Origin: Rhodoblastus sp.
Lineage (GTDB): Bacteria > Pseudomonadota > Alphaproteobacteria > Rhizobiales > Beijerinckiaceae
Length of the DNA: 33,890 bases
Direction of reading: 5' to 3'
Assembly (NCBI RefSeq): GCF_019449565.1
Contig: NZ_JAGRPM010000082.1
Coordinates: forward strand, 1 to 33,890
Below, in pieces: positions 1 to 8,017 of the stretch. The notes beneath the pieces were generated by a model, which searched no databases, was not told the origin of the DNA, and worked only from the letters and a program-made list of their open reading frames with translations. The position numbers and the translations under genes are program-made. How positions within the stretch are numbered: position 1 is the stretch's first letter; every line of letters starts with the position of its first letter.

Positions 1-226
1 GGATCTCTATGATCTGCCCCCGCGCGAGCTGAAGAAGATCCCGACGGTGTGCGGCTCGCTGCGCGAGGCGCTCGTGAGCCTCGACAAGGACCGCGCCTTC
101 CTGAAGGCCGGCGACGTGTTCAACGACGACTTCATCGACGCCTATATCGAGCTGAAGATGCAGGACGTGATGCGCACGGACATGACCCCGCATCCGGTCG
201 AGTTCGACATGTATTATTCCTACTGA
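1..226 (+). CDS. glnA: Glutamine synthetase type I, C-terminal end (partial)
   Basis: This is the last 74 codons of a gene that begins before the window; it is read in the frame starting at base 2 and stops with TGA at 224-226. Glutamine synthetase makes glutamine from glutamate, ammonia and ATP in the cytoplasm. The first visible residues, DLYDLPPRE, match the motif around the adenylylated tyrosine of GSI enzymes (Tyr397 in E. coli), here the TAT codon at 8-10. The end of the protein (MTPHPVEFDMYYSY) is the usual GSI C-terminus. The tyrosine context suggests control by adenylylation (GlnE), which is family knowledge and not something shown here. A good terminator follows the stop codon. The identification is firm although only the tail is present. 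Confidence 0.95.
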   Translation, partial: DLYDLPPRELKKIPTVCGSLREALVSLDKDRAFLKAGDVFNDDFIDAYIELKMQDVMRTDMTPHPVEFDMYYSY

Positions 227-249
227 GCCGCAAGCTCAGGAAAGCGCGA

Positions 250-274
250 AGGGCGGCCGCAAGGCCGCCCTTTT
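250..274 (+). terminator. Rho-independent terminator after glnA
   Basis: A perfect 8-bp stem GGGCGGCC/GGCCGCCC with a GCAA loop lies 24 bases after the glnA stop and is followed by TTTT. On the opposite strand the stem is also followed at a distance by T-containing sequence, so it may also stop transcription of the convergent MFS gene that ends at 372. Confidence 0.85.
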
Positions 275-371
275 CGTTTGCGCCGTCCGCGCTGGCGTAG
301 GCGCGACGCCACGTCGCCGCCACAAACAAGGGCGGCGACGCGGGACAGGTTTTGCTGTGGCGGAAAAAATC

Positions 372-1607
372 TCAAGCGGCGTCGCCGGCTGCGATCTTGG
401 CGCGGCCGACCGCAAGCGTGAAGACAAGGCTCAAGCCCAGAAGGAGCGCGGCGAGGCCATAGCTGCCGCCCGGACTGCGTCCGCCCGCGATCTCCCAGGA
501 CAGAATCTGGGTATAGGCGATCGGGCCGATCATGCCGGAAATGCCGCGCAAGCTGGCGATAGCGCCCTGGACCGTCCCTTGCTCGCTCACGCCGGCCAGC
601 CGCGTCGCCAAGGCCTGAAAAGCCGGTCCGGCAAGCCCCCAAAGCGCGACCAGCGGCAGCGCCGCGATGAAGACGGTCCCGTTCGGCGCGAGCGCGTAGG
701 CGACGAAGCCCGCGACGCCGCAGGCGAGCCCGAACATGGCCGTCGGCAATTCGCCGAATTTCTTGACCGACTGCCGGACCAGGCCCGCGGCGACAATGGT
801 CTGGGCGAGCCCGACCAAAGCGAGCACCTCTCCGGTGGTGCGGGCGTCCCAATGATAGCGGTAGCTGGTGTAGAGCACGAAGATGCTCGGCAGCGAGTCA
901 TGGGCGAGATAGGACAGGAAGATCGCGGCGGACAGCAGCGCAAGCGCCGGCTCGCGGCCGAGGAAGCGCAGGGAGCCGAGGACATGCGCCGTCTTCCAGA
1001 CGATGCTCTTGGTGCGGTTCTCCGGCGCCAGCGATTCCGGCAGGACAAAAAAGCCGTAACAGGCGTTGAGCAGGCTGAAGCCGGCGGCGGCCCAGAACGG
1101 CAGGCGCAGGTCGATCTGGCCAAGATAGCCGCCAATGGCCGGCCCGAGCACGAAACCGAGGCCAAAGGCCCCGCCGAGCATGCCGAACCGCGCGGCGCGC
1201 TTATCGGCGGGGGTGATGTCGGCGATATAGGCGCCGGCGGTGGAAAAACTGGCCGAGGCCGCGCCGGAAATCAGCCGGCCCAGGAACAGCCAGCCGAGAG
1301 TCGGCGCGAGCGCCATCACGACATAATCCAGCCCGAGGCCGATATTCGACAACAATACGACCGGCCGCCGTCCGAAACGGTCGGACAGCGAGCCCAGCAC
1401 CGGCTGGAAGACGAATTGCATAAAGGCCCAGGCGATGCCGAAATAGCCTACAACGCGCGAGGCCGTCCCGAAATCGCCGCCTTCGAAAGAGACGATCAGC
1501 TTGGGCAGCACAGGGATCATCACGCCCAGGGCGATCATATCGAGCGCGACGGTGATGAAAATGAAGAGAAAGGCGGCCTTGCCGGGCTTGTAGTTCTGCA
1601 TCGCCAT
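372..1607 (-). CDS. TetA-like MFS drug/H+ antiporter
   Basis: A 411-residue inner-membrane transporter of the major facilitator superfamily, close in length and pattern to the TetA/TCR drug-proton antiporters (12 TM segments). The first TM segment has the family's ALDMIALGVMIPVLPKL pattern, and the TM2-TM3 loop carries motif A as GSLSDRFGRRPVVL. The TM5 antiporter motif is seen as GFVLGPAIGG. The ATG at 1607 is preceded on its strand by GAGGCG about ten bases upstream; a second ATG two codons later is an alternative. No tetR-type regulator lies next to it, so this is not a classical tet cassette. Export of an unknown drug or metabolite is inferred; tetracycline resistance should not be assumed. 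Confidence 0.85.
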   Translation of the reverse strand: MAMQNYKPGKAAFLFIFITVALDMIALGVMIPVLPKLIVSFEGGDFGTASRVVGYFGIAWAFMQFVFQPVLGSLSDRFGRRPVVLLSNIGLGLDYVVMALAPTLGWLFLGRLISGAASASFSTAGAYIADITPADKRAARFGMLGGAFGLGFVLGPAIGGYLGQIDLRLPFWAAAGFSLLNACYGFFVLPESLAPENRTKSIVWKTAHVLGSLRFLGREPALALLSAAIFLSYLAHDSLPSIFVLYTSYRYHWDARTTGEVLALVGLAQTIVAAGLVRQSVKKFGELPTAMFGLACGVAGFVAYALAPNGTVFIAALPLVALWGLAGPAFQALATRLAGVSEQGTVQGAIASLRGISGMIGPIAYTQILSWEIAGGRSPGGSYGLAALLLGLSLVFTLAVGRAKIAAGDAA

Positions 1608-1886
1608 AGCGTCGCGCCTCTGCTCGGGCGGCGCGCCGGCGCCGGGGACCCGAAATGTGTGGAATTCCGTCTAGCGCGTCGGGACGCCGCGACGCAAATG
1701 AAAATCGCCGCGCCGCCCGGCGAAGAATTAGGCGAAGGTCGTTGCGCAAGATCGAGCCGATTGGTTGGGCTTTGCGGGCGATTGGTGTAAATATGACCTC
1801 TTGAGCTATTTGCCGCGCCGAACCATTTTAGATTAGCGATTTTTTATTCGCGCGGCGCGCGTCGGCCTGTTGGAAATGGGGGCAGC

Positions 1887-4646
1887 GTGCGGCAGGAAAC
1901 GCAATCCGAATTTGTCGCCGGAGACCCCGAAGGCTCCGATCCGGCAGCGTTCGATTGGATGACGCCCTATGTCGCCTATCTGAAGCGGATCGCCAGCCTG
2001 CGCCACAGCGCGCCTGTCGCGCTGGCGTTCGGCATGGGGCTGCTGGCGGCCTCTGCCGGAGCGGCGTGCCAGGCGGCGCTCGTCGGGGCGGGCTTCGCCA
2101 CGCCGTCGTCCCTCATCGCCTTTTATCCGGCTGTCATGATCGGCGCGCTCGCCGGAGGCTTTTTTGCCGGTCTTGTCTCGCTCGTGCTGTCGGCCTTCTC
2201 CGCGCATGTGTTGTCCGCCTGGCTCGATACGCCAACCGATGGCCCGGCGGTGCTCGTTTTCGTGGTGAGCGGCATCGCTTTCGCGCTGATCGGGGAAGCG
2301 ATGCATCGCCTCTATTCCGATCTCAAGGCCGCCGAAGCGCGCCTGGAATTGCAGGCGCGCATTTCCGCGCTCGACGAGCACGCCATCGTCGCCGTCACCG
2401 ACAAGCGCGGCGTCATCACCTATGCGAACGATAAATTCTGCACGATTTCGCAATATTCGCGGGCGGAGCTGCTCGGTCAGAACCACAACATCCTCAATTC
2501 CGGCGTGCATTCGAAGGAGTTTTTCCGCTCGATGTGGCGGACTATTGCTAAGGGGGGGGTCTGGCGCGGCGAGATCTGCAACCGCGCCAAGGACGGTTCG
2601 GAATATTGGGTCGACACGACCATCGTGCCCTTTCTCGACGAACGCGAACGCCCGCGCCAATTTGTCGCCATCCGCACCGACATCACGGAACGCAAGCGGG
2701 CCGAAATCGCCTTGATGGAAAGCGAGGCCGCGCTCCGGCAGAGCCAAAGCCGGCTGCGCCACGCCGCCGACGCCGGCCGCCTGACCTATACCGATTTCGA
2801 CATCGTCAACCGGCGCGTCCATGTCGCCGAGAACTTCGCCCATGTCCTCGGCTACCAGCCGGCGACTCCGGCGGACGGCGGCCCGATGGAGGATGGCCTG
2901 AACAAGCTGCTCGACCATATGCCGCCGGACGATCGCCGCCGGCTGAGCGTGGCCGTGCAGCAATGTCTCAACGGGGCTTCGACCGGGCGCATCGAATATC
3001 GGGTCATCGGCGACGACGGCCAGGAACGCTGGATCGAAAGCGTGTGGAGCGCCGATATCGGCCCCGACGGCAAGCCGTTGCGCGTCTTCGTCACCGATCT
3101 CGACATCAGCGGCCTGCGCGCCGCCGAGGACGCCTTGCGCGAGAGCGAGCGCAATTTCCGCTCTCTCGCCAACGCGATTCCCCAGCTTGCCTGGATCGCC
3201 AGCCCCGACGGCGACATCACCTGGTTCAATGAACGCTGGTACGATTATACCGGCGCGAAGGCGGTGGGAGTGGACATTGCAGGACTGAAGGACGTGGTGG
3301 AGGCTGACGCCCTGCCCCAGCTCCTGGAGCGCTGGGCCGATTGCGTCGCGACCGGCCGCCCGCTGGACATGACCGTCTCCCTGCGTGGAACGGACGGCCG
3401 CTTCCGGCCCTTCTTGACACGCATCATGCCGCATCGCGACAGCGAGAACCGGGTGCTGCAATGGTTCGGCACCGCCACGGAAATCACCGAACAGAAGGAA
3501 ATGGAGGCGGCCTTGCGCGCCGCGACCCTCGAAGCCGAGCGCGCCAATCGCGCCAAGTCCAAGTTCCTCGCCTCGGCCAGCCATGATCTGCGCCAGCCGG
3601 TGCAGTCGCTGGTGTTGCTGCTCGCACTGATCGAGCGACAGGTCGCCACCACCCCCAAGGCGCTCGAAACCGCGCGGATGATGAAACAGGCTCTGGGCGG
3701 GCTCAATGGTCTGCTCACGGCCATTCTGGACATTTCCCGCCTCGACGCGGGCGTGGTCGCGCCAAGCATCGACAATGTGGACCTGAGCGCCATGCTGGAC
3801 CGCCTCTCCGCCGAATATGGCGCGAAAGCCGAAGACAAGGGGCTGGAGCTGCGAGTCATGCCGCGCAAGCTCTATGCGCTCGCCGATCCGGCGCTGCTGG
3901 AGCGCGCCCTGCGCAATCTGATCGAGAACGCCATGCGCTACACGCCGAGCGGGGGCGTGTTGATCGGCCTGCGCCGGCGCGGCTCGCGGGTGCGGATCGA
4001 CGTCGTCGACACCGGCGTCGGCGTGCCAGAGGAAAAGCAGAAGGAAATCTTCGAGGAGTTCATCCAGCTCAACAACCCGGGGCGCGATCTCGCCAAGGGT
4101 CTCGGGCTGGGACTCGCCATAGTCGCCCGCCTCGCCGCGTTGCTGGACGCACAGGTCGAGGTCAGTTCGCGGGTGGGACGGGGCTCGCGCTTTTCTCTGT
4201 CCTTGCCCGCCGCCGAATCCGCCGGCGCCCCGGCCGAATCGCTCCCCGCGCATTTCGACGATCCGCGCGGTCGAATCCTGATCATCGAGGACAATCTGAT
4301 CCTGCGCCGCGGCCTGGAAAACATCGCGCGCAAGTGGGGCTGCAAGACGCTCGCGGCCTCAAGCGGCGAGGAGGCGCTGGAGTTGGCGCTGGCGCGGCGC
4401 TGGCGCTTCGATGCGGTCGTCAGCGACTATCGGCTCGGCGCCGGCCTGACCGGTGTGGACGCCGCCAAGGAAATCGCGCGCCAGTCCGGACGAGAGTTTC
4501 CGACCCTCATCCTCACGGGCGACACCGCGACGGAACATATCGCCGAAATCGCCGCGAGCGGCTTCGAGCTGCTGCACAAGCCGGTCAGCGCCGAGCAATT
4601 GCGCCGCAAATTGTCTCGTCTGCTGGCGACCGAGTGCGCGAATTGA
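1887..4646 (+). CDS. Hybrid sensor histidine kinase with three PAS domains and C-terminal receiver
   Basis: A 919-residue membrane hybrid kinase. The N-terminus has about four hydrophobic segments (roughly residues 45-150, DUF4118-like). Three PAS/PAC units follow at about 158-273, 289-413 and 422-541. The HisKA domain has its phosphorylated His at 566 in SHDLRQPVQSL. The HATPase domain shows NLIENAMRYTPSGG, DTGVGVPEE and GLGLGLAIVARL. A receiver covers about 794-910, with acidic residues in IIEDN, phosphoacceptor Asp847 in SDYRLG, and Lys in LLHKPV. The HDLRQP type of H-box is common in soluble or hybrid kinases that signal through Hpt or receiver partners. The chosen start is GTG at 1887 with GGGGGC just upstream; an in-frame ATG at 1959 is possible. 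Its stop directly adjoins the stop of a lone response regulator on the other strand, a likely partner. No output domain is present and the signal is unknown. A run of eight G lies within PAS1. Confidence 0.9.
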   Translation: MRQETQSEFVAGDPEGSDPAAFDWMTPYVAYLKRIASLRHSAPVALAFGMGLLAASAGAACQAALVGAGFATPSSLIAFYPAVMIGALAGGFFAGLVSLVLSAFSAHVLSAWLDTPTDGPAVLVFVVSGIAFALIGEAMHRLYSDLKAAEARLELQARISALDEHAIVAVTDKRGVITYANDKFCTISQYSRAELLGQNHNILNSGVHSKEFFRSMWRTIAKGGVWRGEICNRAKDGSEYWVDTTIVPFLDERERPRQFVAIRTDITERKRAEIALMESEAALRQSQSRLRHAADAGRLTYTDFDIVNRRVHVAENFAHVLGYQPATPADGGPMEDGLNKLLDHMPPDDRRRLSVAVQQCLNGASTGRIEYRVIGDDGQERWIESVWSADIGPDGKPLRVFVTDLDISGLRAAEDALRESERNFRSLANAIPQLAWIASPDGDITWFNERWYDYTGAKAVGVDIAGLKDVVEADALPQLLERWADCVATGRPLDMTVSLRGTDGRFRPFLTRIMPHRDSENRVLQWFGTATEITEQKEMEAALRAATLEAERANRAKSKFLASASHDLRQPVQSLVLLLALIERQVATTPKALETARMMKQALGGLNGLLTAILDISRLDAGVVAPSIDNVDLSAMLDRLSAEYGAKAEDKGLELRVMPRKLYALADPALLERALRNLIENAMRYTPSGGVLIGLRRRGSRVRIDVVDTGVGVPEEKQKEIFEEFIQLNNPGRDLAKGLGLGLAIVARLAALLDAQVEVSSRVGRGSRFSLSLPAAESAGAPAESLPAHFDDPRGRILIIEDNLILRRGLENIARKWGCKTLAASSGEEALELALARRWRFDAVVSDYRLGAGLTGVDAAKEIARQSGREFPTLILTGDTATEHIAEIAASGFELLHKPVSAEQLRRKLSRLLATECAN

Positions 4647-5024
4647 TCATTCCGCTTTTTCGCGCCCGCGCAAGGCGATCAGTCCGTCGATAGTTCGCTG
4701 CAAATCCTCGAACTGGAACGGTTTGGTCAAAGCCGGCGCGTCACGATAGCCGGGCGCGAGCGCGCCGATGCCGTGTCCGGTGACGAAGGCGTAGGGGATC
4801 CCGTAAAGCGCGAGTGCGTCGGCGATCGGATAGGAGTCCTCGCCGTCGAGCGCGACGTCGAGCAGCGCGCCGTCGAGCGCCTCGCCCTCCCGCTCGACCA
4901 GTTCCAGCGCCGCGGAAACCGAGCGCGCCGGACCGACCACTTCGCAGCCGATTTCCATCAGCCATTCGGCGACGAGGAACGCCAGGATCGGATCGTCGTC
5001 CACGACCAAAAGACGCCGCGCCAT
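4647..5024 (-). CDS. Single-domain (CheY-like) response regulator
   Basis: A 125-residue protein made of one receiver domain with no output domain. LLVVDDDP near the N-terminus supplies the acidic pocket (Asp9-Asp11). Asp56 in ALLDVAL is the probable phosphorylation site, TGHG supplies the conserved Thr, and LTKPFQ supplies the Lys. I chose ATG 5024 because GGAG lies a few bases upstream; the open frame runs back to 5144, but the extra 40 residues look like non-coding sequence. The gene converges on the hybrid kinase at 1887-4646, the two stop codons lying next to each other. Such lone receivers usually act by protein contact or as phosphate sinks. Partnership with the neighbouring kinase is an inference from position. 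Confidence 0.85.
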   Translation of the reverse strand: MARRLLVVDDDPILAFLVAEWLMEIGCEVVGPARSVSAALELVEREGEALDGALLDVALDGEDSYPIADALALYGIPYAFVTGHGIGALAPGYRDAPALTKPFQFEDLQRTIDGLIALRGREKAE

Positions 5025-5298
5025 ATTTTCTCCACGGGAGGAATGCGCCATCGTTAGCAGGCTTTTGGAGCCCAATCCATGCGGAACGCCTGCAAATGTG
5101 GCCATTTTACCCGCATGGATAAAAATTGTTTTCGTTCTGTTCACTCCATTTACGCTTCATGCTAATGACAACGATGAGGGAATGCCGGTTGCGCGGCGCC
5201 AGCCGCGATCCATCCGAATTGTGGGAAACTCTTCGGCGTGGATCGCCTGACGCGTCGAATGCGGTACGTTTCGACATCTCAAACGACTTTGCGGGATC

Positions 5299-7353
5299 AT
5301 GGCCGAGCACGATCTATTTGGCGCGCCCAAACCGGCGCCGGGCAAGAAAGCCTCCGAGCCGAAGAAGCCTTTGACTTCGGGTCCTTTGACTTCGGGCACG
5401 CCGGGCGAATCCGGCTATACGGCGGCCTCGATCGAGGTTCTGGAGGGGCTGGAGCCGGTGCGTCGGCGCCCCGGCATGTATATCGGCGGCACGGACGAAA
5501 CCGCCCTGCATCACCTTTTCGCGGAAGTGCTCGACAACTCGATGGACGAGGCCGTGGCCGGCCACGCCACGCGCATCGATGTCGCGCTGGATGAGGAAGG
5601 CTTCCTGTCCGTGACCGATAATGGTCGCGGCATTCCCGTCGATCCGCATCCGAAATTCCCCAAGAAATCGGCGCTGGAAGTCATCATGACCACGCTCCAC
5701 GCGGGCGGCAAGTTCGACTCGGGGGCCTATCAGACCTCGGGCGGCCTGCATGGCGTCGGCGTGTCGGTGGTCAACGCCTTGTCCGAGCGGCTGGAAGTCG
5801 AGGTTGCGCGCGGCCAGATCCTCTATCGCCAGGTCTTTTCGCGCGGCGCGCCGGTCGGCGGGATCGAAAACCTCGGCCGCATCGCCAATCGGCGCGGCAC
5901 CAAGGTGCGCTTCAGGGCCGATCCGCAGATCTTCCGCGAGACCGCGCGCTTTTCTCCCGCTCGGCTGTTCAAGATGGCGCGGGCCAAGGCCTATCTGTTC
6001 GGCGGCGTCGAAATCCGCTGGAAATGCGCGCCTTCTTTGCTCGACGCCAATGGCAAGACGCCGCCGGAGGCCGTCTTCCATTTCCCCGGCGGGCTCAAGG
6101 ATTATCTCGCCGCCGACATCGAGGGAAAGGAGCTGGTCGCGGAACAGTTTTTCGTCGGCCGGGTGGAAAAGGCGGAGCGGCACGGTTCGCTCGAGTGGGC
6201 GGTCGCCTGGCTCGCCCAGGACGATGGCAGCGTCCATTCCTATTGCAACACCATTCCGACCCCGGACGGCGGCGCGCATGAATCGGGTTTGCGCCTCGCC
6301 CTGCTGCGCGGTCTCAAGGACCACGCCGACCGCATCGGGCTGGGCAAGCGTGCTGCGGCAGTGACCAGCGAAGACCTCATGGCCGGCTGCGCGGCGATGA
6401 TCTCCATCTTCATCCGCGAGCCGGAATTCCAGGGCCAGAACAAGAGCCGCCTGATGAGCGCCGAGGCCTCGCGCATCGTCGAGAGCATCATGCGCGACGC
6501 TTTCGACCATTGGCTCGCCGCCGCGCCGGCCCAGGCCAAGGCCCTTGTCGAATGGGCGGTCGACCGCGCCGAGGAGCGTTTGCGCCGACGCGCCGAGAAG
6601 GACGTGGCCCGCAAGAGCGCCACGCGCAAGCTGCGCCTGCCGGGCAAGCTCGCGGACTGCACGAATAACTCGGCGCAAGGCTCTGAACTCTTTATCGTTG
6701 AGGGTGATTCCGCGGGAGGCTCGGCCAAGCAGGCGCGCGACCGCGCCAATCAGGCGATCCTGCCGCTGCGCGGCAAGATCCTCAATGTCGCCAGCTCGAC
6801 GCGCGAGAAGATGACCGCCAACCAGCAGTTGGGCGACCTGATCCAGGCGCTGGGCGTCGGCACGGGTTCGCAATATCGCGCCGAGGATCTGCGCTATGAC
6901 AAGGTCATCATCATGACCGACGCCGACGTGGACGGCGCCCATATCGCCTCGCTGCTCATCACCTTCTTCTATCGGCAAATGCCCAAGCTGATCGATCAAG
7001 GGCATCTCTATCTGGCTGTGCCGCCGCTCTATAAGCTCACGCAAGGCGCCAAGATCGCCTATGCGCGCGACGAGTTTCATCGCGACGAATTACTGAGCAA
7101 GGAGTTCAATGCGCGCGGCAAGGTCGAAATGAGCCGCTTCAAGGGCCTTGGCGAAATGCTGCCCGCGCAGCTGAAGGAAACCACCATGGCGCCCGGCAAG
7201 CGCACCCTGCTGCGGGTGGCGATCGTCGATGAGGACCGCGAGGAGACGGCGGATTCGGTCGAGCGTTTGATGGGAACGAAGCCGGAGGCGCGCTTCGCTT
7301 TCCTGCAGGAGCGCGCCGCTTTCGCCGCCTCCGCCGATCTCGTCGATCTCTGA
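5299..7353 (+). CDS. parE: DNA topoisomerase IV subunit B
   Basis: A 684-residue type IIA topoisomerase ATPase subunit, the right length for ParE and shorter than typical GyrB. With ParC it unlinks daughter chromosomes. The GHKL ATPase domain shows EVLDNSMDEA and DNGRGIPVDPHPK, then GGLHGVGVSVVNALS. The Toprim domain shows VEGDSAGGSAKQARDR (Glu468) and TDADVDGAHI (Asp541, Asp543, Asp545), the metal-binding residues. The C-terminus contains MSRFKGLGEM, typical of the family. I chose ATG 5299, preceded by GCGGGATC. The first 40 residues are poorly conserved in type and contain a short duplication (PLTSG twice, from a TTTGACTTCGGG direct repeat). The gene is monocistronic in appearance; parC is not in the window. 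Confidence 0.95.
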   Translation: MAEHDLFGAPKPAPGKKASEPKKPLTSGPLTSGTPGESGYTAASIEVLEGLEPVRRRPGMYIGGTDETALHHLFAEVLDNSMDEAVAGHATRIDVALDEEGFLSVTDNGRGIPVDPHPKFPKKSALEVIMTTLHAGGKFDSGAYQTSGGLHGVGVSVVNALSERLEVEVARGQILYRQVFSRGAPVGGIENLGRIANRRGTKVRFRADPQIFRETARFSPARLFKMARAKAYLFGGVEIRWKCAPSLLDANGKTPPEAVFHFPGGLKDYLAADIEGKELVAEQFFVGRVEKAERHGSLEWAVAWLAQDDGSVHSYCNTIPTPDGGAHESGLRLALLRGLKDHADRIGLGKRAAAVTSEDLMAGCAAMISIFIREPEFQGQNKSRLMSAEASRIVESIMRDAFDHWLAAAPAQAKALVEWAVDRAEERLRRRAEKDVARKSATRKLRLPGKLADCTNNSAQGSELFIVEGDSAGGSAKQARDRANQAILPLRGKILNVASSTREKMTANQQLGDLIQALGVGTGSQYRAEDLRYDKVIIMTDADVDGAHIASLLITFFYRQMPKLIDQGHLYLAVPPLYKLTQGAKIAYARDEFHRDELLSKEFNARGKVEMSRFKGLGEMLPAQLKETTMAPGKRTLLRVAIVDEDREETADSVERLMGTKPEARFAFLQERAAFAASADLVDL

Positions 7354-7445
7354 TCCTCTATGCATCTCACGCATGAAACCGTGATCTCGTAACGCTCCGT
7401 TTACCGTGGCCCTTCATAAAGGATCCATCATGTCGGGAGCGTCAG

Positions 7446-7697
7446 ATGTCCGCAGACAAGGATTTGGTCAACAACCGGAAGGGATCCGCGGTCGATAAAT
7501 TCGCGCTGCTTTGCGCGTTTGTTTCGATCGTCTGCGTGTTCGGCGCGCATGGAATGGACAAGCTCGCCCAAAGCGGAGCTCTGCCCACTTTCGCGTTCGA
7601 CCGCGCCGGCGTCGACTATGCGCCCACCGCCTCGATCCGCGGACAGGCTAGCAAGGTCCAGCTCAATCCTTGTGGCGAAAGCGCGAAAACGCGCTGA
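7446..7697 (+). CDS. Small single-TM protein of unknown function
   Basis: An 83-residue protein. GGGAG lies about ten bases before its ATG, and the composition is that of a real protein: a charged N-terminus, one hydrophobic segment at about residues 19-35 (ALLCAFVSIVCVFGAHG), and a polar C-terminal part of about 45 residues. I do not recognise a family with certainty. It lies between parE and the DEAD-box helicase, facing the same way as both, with 92 bp and 320 bp of spacing, so an operon with either is not obvious. The predicted topology is a bitopic membrane protein. Chance of a spurious frame is modest, because the start has a good ribosome-binding site and third-position GC is high. Confidence 0.6.
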   Translation: MSADKDLVNNRKGSAVDKFALLCAFVSIVCVFGAHGMDKLAQSGALPTFAFDRAGVDYAPTASIRGQASKVQLNPCGESAKTR

Positions 7698-8017
7698 GAA
7701 GCGGCCCCTTTCGGCGCTATATTCCGAGATATTCATTGACTTTGACGCCGCTTGGCCTAATGGTCCACGTGGCGTTTCGGGGTGCGCGCGCCAGGGATGA
7801 CGGCTTGCCTTCACGGTCGGCCAGTCCCGGGCGCCCTCCGCCGAAGTGACGCACAAAGCGCTCAAGCGCTTCGTGGCGTCTTTGCCGATTGGGTTCAGGG
7901 TCCCGCCGCTCGGCTCGATAATGTGAATTGGCTGACCTCGGCGGCTGCTTCCTAAGGGAGCGGCGCCAGCTCTTTGGCGGGGCCGATCCTTTTCAAACCC
8001 TGATATTGGAACCTTTA
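7698..8017 (+). other. 320-bp gene-free leader upstream of the DEAD-box helicase
   Basis: No convincing gene lies here. The open frame of the helicase can be extended back to 7928, but those 30 residues do not look like a helicase N-terminus. The stretch holds a TTGACT hexamer at 7736-7741 without a good -10 box at normal spacing, and a strong imperfect hairpin at 7848-7880. Long structured leaders are known for cold-shock RNA helicases, and that role is only an inference here. Confidence 0.5.
7848..7883 (+). terminator. Strong imperfect hairpin followed by TTT (terminator or attenuator)
   Basis: The left arm GACGCACAAAGCGC (7848-7861) pairs with the right arm GCGCTTCGTGGCGTC (7866-7880) around a TCAA loop, with one mismatch and one bulged base. 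TTT follows directly. It lies 150 bases after the small membrane protein and 135 bases before the helicase ATG, so it could end the upstream transcript or act as a leader structure of the helicase mRNA. The short T run makes termination uncertain. Confidence 0.4.

Noticed and set aside
1833..4253. Open frame of 806 codons on the minus strand opposite the hybrid kinase
   Set aside because: Antisense shadow; the plus strand shows all kinase motifs, and this frame shows none.
5314..7080. Open frame of 588 codons opposite parE
   Set aside because: Antisense shadow without domains; parE motifs are complete on the plus strand.
7736..7764. TTGACT hexamer as a -35 box of the helicase promoter
   Set aside because: At 17-bp spacing the -10 position reads AATGGT, which is too poor to call a promoter.
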